Positions 58,771 through 64,000 of a stretch of 64,000 nucleotides of DNA are shown one piece after another (the stretch's first letter is position 1; the number at the start of each line of letters is the position of its first letter). The position numbers and the translations under genes are program-made. The notes under the pieces were generated by a model, which was given only the letters and a program-made list of their open reading frames with translations, was not told the DNA's origin and searched no databases. Origin of the DNA: CAXTEJ01 sp964243295 (lineage in GTDB: Bacteria > Actinomycetota > Actinomycetes > Actinomycetales > Angustibacteraceae); NCBI GenBank assembly GCA_964243295.1, contig CAXTEJ010000005.1, forward strand, positions 1-64,000. Reading direction: 5' to 3'.

Positions 58771-59697
58771 ATGAGCGTGACGCGCCCGTCGGGCGGGGTG
58801 ACGCGAAGGAGCGTGGTGCTGACCGTGGCCAGCGGTCTTCCCGGCGACGTCCGCACCGGGATCTCCGGGTGGACCTACGCCGCGTCGCGGGGGACGTTCT
58901 ACCCGCCGGGGCTGCGCCGGCGAGAGGAGCTCGGCTACGCCGCGACCGCGTTTCGCAGCATCGAGGTCAACGGCTCCTTCTACTCCCTGCAGCGCCCGAC
59001 GTCCTACCAGCGCTGGCACGACGAGACGCCCGACGACTTCGTCTTCTCGGTGAAGGGGCCGCGGTTCGTGACGCACATGAAGCGGCTGCTGGACGTGCGC
59101 ACGCCCGTGGCGAACTTCCTGGCGTCCGGGGTGCTGGCTCTGGGGCGCAAGCTCGGCCCGGTGCTGTGGCAGCTGCCGCCGACGCTGGCGCTCGACGACC
59201 GGCTCGAGCCGTTCCTCGCCCTGCTCCCCCGCACCACCGGCGAGGCCGCGACGCTCTCCCTCGAGCACGACGCCCGGCTCGACGACCGGTCGCTCACGAC
59301 GAGCCCGCTTGACGTGCCGCTGCGCCACGCCCTCGAGGTGCGCCACCCCTCCTTCGCCACGCCCGAGGTGGTGGCCCTGCTGCGCGCGCACGGCGTCGCC
59401 CTGGTGCGCACCGACGCCGGCGGCCGCTGGCCCGAGCTGGACGACGTCACCGCGGACGTCGTCTACCTGCGGCTGCACGGCGCCGAGGAGCTGTACGCCA
59501 GCGGCTACGACGAGGAGTCGCTGGACGCCTGGGCCCGGCGCATCGCCGTCTGGCGCGGCGGCGGCACGCCGGCTGAGGGCCGGACCGTCGCCGAGCCGGC
59601 TGTCCGGCGTCCGCGCGACGTCTTCGTCTACTTCGACAACGACATCAAGGTGCGCGCGCCGTTCGACGCCATGTCGCTGGCGCGCCGGCTGGCCTGA
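58771..59697 (+). CDS. DUF72 family protein (TIM-barrel)
   Basis: 308 residues. RTGISGWTYAASRGTFYPPGL opens the domain, followed by FRSIEVNGSFYSLQRPTSYQRWHDETPDDFVFSVKGPRFVTHMKRL, LGPVLWQLPPTLALD, HALEVRHPSFATPEV and YVYFDNDIK-like end motifs (VFVYFDNDIKVRAPFDA). These are diagnostic of DUF72, a TIM-barrel family related to sugar-phosphate isomerases; its function is not established. The ATG at 58771 has a weak ribosome site. GTG 58816, four bases after AAGGAG, is a good alternative and would remove 15 residues. Confidence 0.88.
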   Translation: MSVTRPSGGVTRRSVVLTVASGLPGDVRTGISGWTYAASRGTFYPPGLRRREELGYAATAFRSIEVNGSFYSLQRPTSYQRWHDETPDDFVFSVKGPRFVTHMKRLLDVRTPVANFLASGVLALGRKLGPVLWQLPPTLALDDRLEPFLALLPRTTGEAATLSLEHDARLDDRSLTTSPLDVPLRHALEVRHPSFATPEVVALLRAHGVALVRTDAGGRWPELDDVTADVVYLRLHGAEELYASGYDEESLDAWARRIAVWRGGGTPAEGRTVAEPAVRRPRDVFVYFDNDIKVRAPFDAMSLARRLA

Positions 59698-59728
59698 CCC
59701 CGCGCTGACCGCTCGGTGCCCACCCGGC

Positions 59729-60073
59729 TCAGCGGCGCGGCGCGCACCCGACGCAGGTGCGCGCGCCGGGCCTGGCCTCCAGCCGCTCGGCCGGTATCGG
59801 CGACCCGCACACCTCGCAGCGGCCGTAGCTGCCGTCGTCCAGGGCCGCCAGCGCCCGGACGACGTCAGCGCCGGCGCGCTCGAGGCCGGCGATGGTGGCG
59901 ACGACCTGCTCGCGCTCGAACGCGAGCGTCGAGCCCTCGGGGTCGTGCTCGTCGTCGGCGTTGGACCCGGCCGCAGCGGCGACCAGACCGGCGTGCTGGG
60001 CGCGCAGCCGCTGCACCTGCTCCTCGATCGTGCGCCGGCGCCCGGTGAGCACGACCCGCGCGTCGTCGGTCAC
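59729..60073 (-). CDS. TraR/DksA-type C4 zinc-finger protein
   Basis: 114-residue protein: an N-terminal coiled-coil (RRRTIEEQVQRLRAQHAG... then EREQVVATIAGLERAGADVVRALAAL) and a C-terminal DksA/TraR zinc finger (CEVCGSPIPAERLEARPGA then TCVGC). Such proteins can act in the RNA polymerase secondary channel. GTG 60073 overlaps the stop of the MFS gene (GTGA), implying coupled translation. A regulator coupled to a transporter gene is uncommon. Confidence 0.88.
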   Translation of the reverse strand: MTDDARVVLTGRRRTIEEQVQRLRAQHAGLVAAAAGSNADDEHDPEGSTLAFEREQVVATIAGLERAGADVVRALAALDDGSYGRCEVCGSPIPAERLEARPGARTCVGCAPRR

Positions 60074-61356
60074 GCGGCCTGCAGGCGCGCCGTCCGCCGC
60101 TCGAGCAGCTGCGACACGGTCAGCACGACGACGCCGCACAGCGCGAGCACCCCGCCGACCAGGGCCGGCGCGGTGTAGCCGTAGCCCGCGGTGATGACCA
60201 GACCGCCGAGGAACGCGCCGAGGGCGTTGCCGAGGTTGAGCGCGGCGTGGTTGCCGGCGGCGGCGAGGGACTGGGCGTCGCCGGCGACGTCCATCAGCCG
60301 GGTCTGCAGCGCCGGGATGGACGACGAGCCGGCCGCCGCGATGAGGAAGACACCGACCATGGCGCCGACCACGGTGTGCACCATGACGCTGAACGCGAAG
60401 AGCACCACGCTGACCGCGACCATGCCGATGTAGAGGCTGCGCACGACCGACCAGTCGGCCAGCCGGCCACCGATCTCGTTGCCGACGGTCATGCCGACGC
60501 CGAACAGCGCGAGCGCGAGCGGCACGGCGGCCACGCCGAGGCCGGTCTCCTCGACCAACGTCGGGGTGATGTAGCTGTAGACGGCGAAGAAGCCGCCGAA
60601 GCCGACCGCCCCGACGAGCAGCGTCAGCCACACCTGCGGCCGGGCGAGGGCGCCCAGCTCGCGCCGCGGGCCGGCCCCCTCTGCGGCCGGGACGGCGGGG
60701 ACGAAGCGGGCGATCGCCACGAGCGCGAGGGCGGAGATGACGACCACCGAGCCGTAGGTGCTGCGCCAGCCGAGGTGCTGGCCGAGCACCGTGGCGAGGG
60801 GCACGCCGACGATGTTGGCGACCGTCAGGCCGAGCATCATGCGGGCGACGGCCCGCGCCCGGCGGTCCGGCGGCACGAGCGAGGCCGCGACGACCGCGCC
60901 GATGCCGAAGTAGGCCCCGTGCGGCAGGCCGCTGACGAAGCGGGCGGCGGCGAGGGTGTCGAACGTCGGCGCGACCGCCGACAGCAGGTTGCCGGTGAGC
61001 ACGGCGGCGACGAGCGCCAGCAGCAGCGCCTTGCGGGGCAGCCGCGCGCCGAGCACGGCGAGGGTCGGGGCGCCGACCACGACGCCCACGGCGTACGCCG
61101 AGACCAGGTGGCCGCCCTGCGGCACCGTGGCGCCGAGGTCGCGGGTCAGGTCGGGCAGCACGCCCATGGTGGCGAACTCGGTGGTGCCGATGCCGAAACC
61201 GCCGACGGCCAGGGCGGCGATCGCGAGCCAGACGGGGGCGGCCCGGCGGGCAGCCTCGGAGGGATCGGTGGGCCCGGCGGGGGGTGCGCCGAGGTCCGTG
61301 GGCGGTGCGGCGAGGTCGGTGGCGCTGTCACGGCGCGCGGTCACGTCGGCAGTCAT
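60070..61356 (-). CDS. MFS transporter (AraJ/DHA1-like)
   Basis: 428-residue transporter with 12 hydrophobic segments. The conserved loop motif GTTEFATMGVLPDLTRDLGATVPQGGHLVSAYAVGVVVGAPTLAVLGARLPRK matches the AraJ/YdhP/PbuE-like DHA1 subfamily, with ALQTRLMDVAGDAQSLAAAGNHAALNLGNALGAFLGG near the end. Likely an efflux pump for sugars or drugs; substrate unknown. ATG 61356 is chosen over an earlier in-frame start because the upstream peptide is not MFS-like. It is upstream of, and coupled to, the zinc-finger gene. Confidence 0.88.
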   Translation of the reverse strand: MTADVTARRDSATDLAAPPTDLGAPPAGPTDPSEAARRAAPVWLAIAALAVGGFGIGTTEFATMGVLPDLTRDLGATVPQGGHLVSAYAVGVVVGAPTLAVLGARLPRKALLLALVAAVLTGNLLSAVAPTFDTLAAARFVSGLPHGAYFGIGAVVAASLVPPDRRARAVARMMLGLTVANIVGVPLATVLGQHLGWRSTYGSVVVISALALVAIARFVPAVPAAEGAGPRRELGALARPQVWLTLLVGAVGFGGFFAVYSYITPTLVEETGLGVAAVPLALALFGVGMTVGNEIGGRLADWSVVRSLYIGMVAVSVVLFAFSVMVHTVVGAMVGVFLIAAAGSSSIPALQTRLMDVAGDAQSLAAAGNHAALNLGNALGAFLGGLVITAGYGYTAPALVGGVLALCGVVVLTVSQLLERRTARLQAA

Positions 61357-61537
61357 CTGGGTCGGCACGGTCCTTCGTCGGTGGGCGGGGTCGTCGCCGG
61401 GCGCTCGACCTGAGGGGTCGCCGCCGGGACGGGCCGCGTGCGAGGCGCCGGTGCCGTGGCCGCACGTCGTTACGTCTGCGGCCAACCCTAGGGCGTGCCG
61501 ATGTGTTCCCGGGCGGTCGATGAGGTCGGGAACCGGC

Positions 61538-62305
61538 TCAGAGCGGGTCGAGGATGCGGCGCAGGAACTGCCGGGTGCGGGGCTCGCGCGGGTCGGTCAG
61601 CACCTGCGCGGGCAGGCCGCGCTCGACGACGACACCGCCGTCGAGGAACGCCACCTGGTCGGCCACCTGCTGCGCGAACCGGATCTCGTGGGTGACGACC
61701 AGCATCGTCCAGCCCTCCGACGCCAGGTCGCGCATGACCGACAGCACCTCGCCGACCAGCTCGGGGTCGAGCGCCGAGGTCGGCTCGTCGAACAGCATGA
61801 GCTTGGGCCGCGTGGCGAGCGCCCGGACGATGCCCACGCGCTGCTGCTGCCCACCCGACAGCTGCGACGGGTGCTGGTCGGCCTTGTCGGACAGCCCGAC
61901 GCTCGCGAGCAGCTCGAGCGCCTCCCCGCGCACCTGCTCGGCGGGCCGGCCCTGCACCAGCACAGGGCCGGCGGTCACGTTCTGCAGCACCGTCATGTGC
62001 GGGAACAGGTGGTGGCTCTGGAAGACCATGCCGCTCTGCGCCCGCAGCCGCGCCTGCGCCCGCTTGTCGGGGCGGGCGGCGAAGTCGACGGTCACGTCCG
62101 CGATCCGGACGGTGCCGGCGTCCGGCACCTCGAGGGCGTTGACCGACCGCAGCACCGTGGTCTTGCCGGAACCGGACGGGCCGATGAGCACCGTGACCGA
62201 CCCGGCGCCGACCTGCAGGTCGATCCCGCGCAGCACCTGGTTGTCGCCGAACGCCTTGCGCACACCGGTGACGTCGAGCAGCGGCTGCCCTGTCGCGACG
62301 CTCAT
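61538..62305 (-). CDS. ABC transporter ATP-binding protein (cystine/polar amino acid type)
   Basis: 255-residue ATPase. Walker A is GPSGSGKTT, the signature LSGGQQQRVGIVRAL, Walker B LMLFDEPTSALDPELV and the H-loop VVTHEIRFAQQVADQV. The Q-loop MVFQSHHLFPHMTVLQNV is typical of the polar amino acid (GlnQ/TcyN) family. Its ATG overlaps the permease stop (ATGA). Expected to form a dimer powering the permease encoded upstream. Confidence 0.93.
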   Translation of the reverse strand: MSVATGQPLLDVTGVRKAFGDNQVLRGIDLQVGAGSVTVLIGPSGSGKTTVLRSVNALEVPDAGTVRIADVTVDFAARPDKRAQARLRAQSGMVFQSHHLFPHMTVLQNVTAGPVLVQGRPAEQVRGEALELLASVGLSDKADQHPSQLSGGQQQRVGIVRALATRPKLMLFDEPTSALDPELVGEVLSVMRDLASEGWTMLVVTHEIRFAQQVADQVAFLDGGVVVERGLPAQVLTDPREPRTRQFLRRILDPL

Positions 62306-62970
62306 GCCGTCACGAACCTGTCGAGGCGCGTCTCCGCGCGGGACTGGCCGAAGGAGAGCACGAGGCAGACGATCCAGTAGTAGAGGGCGGCGAGGCCGTA
62401 CAGCGCGAAGAACTGGTAGGTCGGCGCCGCCGCCTCCTGCGCCCTGCGCAACAGCTCGGTGGCCCCGATGGTCGAGGCCAGCGAGGTGTCCTTCACCAGG
62501 GAGATCAACGTGTTCGACAGCGGCGGGACCGCCACGCGCGTGGCCTGGGGCAGGATCACCTTGCGCAACGTGGTGGTGTAGCCCATGCCCACGGTCGACG
62601 CCGCTTCCCACTGCCCGCGGGGGACGGCCAGGATCGAGGCCCGGATCACCTCGGAGGCGTAGCCGCCGACGTTCAGGGTGAGCGCGATGGCGGCGCCCGG
62701 GAACGGGTTGATGGTCACGCCCGCGGAGGGCAGCGCGAAGTAGATGATGAAGAGCTGGACCAGCAGCGGTGTCCCGCGAATGAGCGACACGTAGACGCGA
62801 GCGACCGCCTGCAGGGCGCTGATGCCCGACAGCCGCATCAGCGCGATGACGAGCGCCAGCACCAGGCCGAGCACGAAGCTGATCGCCGTCAGCGGCAGGG
62901 TGCCCTTGAGCAGGCCACCCAGCAGCGGCAGGGCGTTGTCACGCAGCACCTGCCACGTGGCGGCGTCCAC
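62302..62970 (-). CDS. ABC transporter permease (cystine/polar amino acid type)
   Basis: 222-residue His/Glu/Arg/opine permease: five hydrophobic helices, with the first segment LPLTAISFVLGLVLALVIALMR and YVSLIRGTPLLVQLFIIYFALP. The EAA loop for the ATPase is EAASTVGMGYTTTLRKVILPQATRVAVPPLSN. It lies between the substrate-binding lipoprotein gene (two bases upstream) and the ATPase gene. The family suggests cystine or glutamine uptake. Confidence 0.93.
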   Translation of the reverse strand: MDAATWQVLRDNALPLLGGLLKGTLPLTAISFVLGLVLALVIALMRLSGISALQAVARVYVSLIRGTPLLVQLFIIYFALPSAGVTINPFPGAAIALTLNVGGYASEVIRASILAVPRGQWEAASTVGMGYTTTLRKVILPQATRVAVPPLSNTLISLVKDTSLASTIGATELLRRAQEAAAPTYQFFALYGLAALYYWIVCLVLSFGQSRAETRLDRFVTA

Positions 62971-62972
62971 GA

Positions 62973-63785
62973 TCAGCCCGCCGCGGGCTTGGAGACGTCC
63001 TCGCCGAACCAGGTGTTCGAGATCTTCGCCAGCGTGCCGTCGGCCGCCATCGCCTTCAGCGCGGTGTCGAACTGTGCGGCGAGCGGGCTGTCCTTGCGGA
63101 AGGCGAAGGCCTGCTGGGTCTGCTCAGGCGTGGTCGCAGCGATCTTGATGCTGGTGTCGCCTGTGCTCTTCATGTAGTCGAGCAGGGCGAGGTTGTCGTT
63201 GATCGTCACGTCGACGCGCTTCTGCTTGAGCAGCGTGACCGCCTGGGTGAAGCCCTCGACGCCCTCGATCGTCGCACCGGCGTCCTTGGCGGTCTGGGCG
63301 AAGTTGCTCGTCACCGACTGCGCCGACTTCTTGCCGCGGACGTCGGCGAGAGACGTGACCGACGAGTCGTCTGCTCGCGTCACGACCACGCCGGTCGACA
63401 CGGTGTAGGGCGTGGAGAACGCGTAGAGGCCCTGGCGCTCGGGGGTGACCGACACCTGGTTGGCGATGACGTCGAAGCGCTTGGCCTGCAGGCCCGCGAA
63501 GATCGAGTCGAACGCGGTCTCGGAGAACGTGACCGGCTTGCCGAGCCGCTTGGCGACCTCGGTGACCACCTGCACGTCGTACCCGGTGAGAGCGTTGGTC
63601 TTGGGGTCGTGGAACGTGAAGGGCGAGTAGGTGCCCTCGGTGCCGACCGTGATCGGGTCCTGCGACCCGCCGCTCGAGCCGGCGCCGGCGGCGTCGCCGC
63701 CGCTGGAGCCGCAGGCGGCCGCGAGGGTCGCCACGGTGACGGCGGTCAGGAGCAGGCGCGCGCGCCGGGTGGTGCTGCCGAGCAT
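62973..63785 (-). CDS. Cystine/polar amino acid ABC transporter substrate-binding lipoprotein
   Basis: 270-residue family 3 solute-binding protein. The signal peptide ends in LAAAC with lipidated Cys25. GTEGTYSPFTFHD begins the binding domain, followed by LTGYDVQVVTEVAKRLG, FDSIFAGLQAKRFDVIANQVSVTPERQ and FSTPYTVSTGVVV. The pattern is nearest the cystine-binding TcyA/FliY type. GGAGGACC precedes ATG 63785. It opens the three-gene operon. The palindrome at 63811-63836 lies in its leader. Confidence 0.92.
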   Translation of the reverse strand: MLGSTTRRARLLLTAVTVATLAAACGSSGGDAAGAGSSGGSQDPITVGTEGTYSPFTFHDPKTNALTGYDVQVVTEVAKRLGKPVTFSETAFDSIFAGLQAKRFDVIANQVSVTPERQGLYAFSTPYTVSTGVVVTRADDSSVTSLADVRGKKSAQSVTSNFAQTAKDAGATIEGVEGFTQAVTLLKQKRVDVTINDNLALLDYMKSTGDTSIKIAATTPEQTQQAFAFRKDSPLAAQFDTALKAMAADGTLAKISNTWFGEDVSKPAAG

Positions 63786-63810
63786 GGGTGGTCCTCCGAG
63801 AGCGCTGATG

Positions 63811-63836
63811 GGGGTCCGGCCGCTGCGGCCGCCGGA
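63811..63836. promoter_or_regulatory. Imperfect GC-rich palindrome in the leader of the ABC operon
   Basis: GTCCGGCCGC with GCGGCCGCCGGAC, overlapping and nearly symmetric, 26-51 bases before the ATG. It is a candidate operator or leader hairpin. No other signal was found in 63786-63912. Confidence 0.3.
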
Positions 63837-63912
63837 CGAACATGCAGCAACCACCGCATCACGGTCATTCCCGCGAGCACGCGCCCTGCGCTGGGAACCG
63901 GACCGCCCACAG

Positions 63913-64000
63913 TCAGTCGAGGGTCGCGGCCACCAGCTCGGGCGCGGAGCCCTCGCACGTGACGCCCGCGCGCAGCCGACCAGCGGTCACGTCGGCCGGC
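63913..64000 (-). CDS. C-terminal end of an unidentified gene running off the window
   Basis: The last 28 codons of a minus-strand frame end at TGA 63915-63913: ...DVTAGRLRAGVTCEGSAPELVAATLD-stop. The codons are G/C-ending and in keeping with a real gene. Too little is present to name it. The stop lies about 130 bases before the ABC operon start. Confidence 0.4.
   Translation of the reverse strand, partial: PADVTAGRLRAGVTCEGSAPELVAATLD

Noticed and set aside
63746..63958. Short frame upstream of the ABC operon, possibly a Cys-regulated leader peptide
   Set aside because: The frame runs into the binding-protein gene instead of ending before it, and it lacks the run of Cys codons expected for such a leader.

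Overview
This 64 kb window is a very GC-rich chromosome segment from an actinobacterium. It carries actinomycete marker genes: the RNA-polymerase-binding protein RbpA, the Pup ligase PafA, the WYL regulators PafB and PafC, HelY, separate Lnt and polyprenol-phosphate-mannose synthase genes, FxsA and a DUF5709 protein. Codons are G/C-ending almost throughout. Many genes have a TANNNT -10 hexamer 6-7 bases before the start codon, the leaderless layout common in actinobacteria. I cannot name the genus. I found no rRNA, tRNA, CRISPR array, transposase or prophage genes.

Region by region. 1-5.1 kb: a UvrA-like ABC ATPase running off the left edge, a split-barrel FMN protein, a PGPGW-type membrane protein and a secreted VanY-like carboxypeptidase. 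5.2-7.8 kb: a glycerophosphodiesterase, a UMF1/Atg22 transporter and rbpA behind a SigR/SigH-type promoter. 7.9-11.0 kb: the overlapping lnt-ppm-fxsA unit. 11.1-11.4 kb: an unusual non-coding stretch with a TTGACA promoter, an inverted repeat, a tiny reading frame and a large hairpin. 11.6-20.1 kb: genes for the aminomutase ('fermentative') lysine-degradation pathway (kamD-kamE-kal, kdd, kamA) with an Lrp-type regulator, interleaved with an acyltransferase, a small membrane protein and an amidohydrolase. 20.2-33.2 kb: the conserved actinobacterial block of 5'-3' exonuclease, helY, lipid kinase, tatC, tatA, pafC, pafB, DUF3866, two FKBP isomerases and pafA. The pup, dop and prcBA genes are not beside pafA here.

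33.3-38.9 kb: an acetyltransferase, an epimerase-like protein, a PAC2 protein, an undescribed 50-residue protein, then a two-gene ESX/type VII-style operon. Its first gene encodes an EspC/WXG100-like small protein. Its second encodes a 626-residue protein with an N-terminal WXG-like helical region and a C-terminal domain that looks like the RelA/SpoT nucleotide pyrophosphokinase fold. This candidate polymorphic toxin is the most interesting item in the window.

38.9-54 kb: mostly accessory metabolism (FAD oxidoreductase, luciferase-like monooxygenase, App1-type phosphatase, flavin reductase, old yellow enzyme, two short-chain dehydrogenases, beta-hydroxyacid dehydrogenase, two coupled MFS exporters, a Tat-exported PHP-domain protein with a His-rich head). 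It also holds a cold-shock gene with a long structured leader, a decayed dehydrogenase fragment and copies of a palindromic intergenic repeat. 54-64 kb: a divergent pair of GH43 glycosidases, a phosphodiesterase, DUF5709, DUF72, a TraR/DksA zinc-finger protein coupled to an MFS transporter, and a cystine/polar-amino-acid ABC transporter operon. A gene fragment runs off the right edge.
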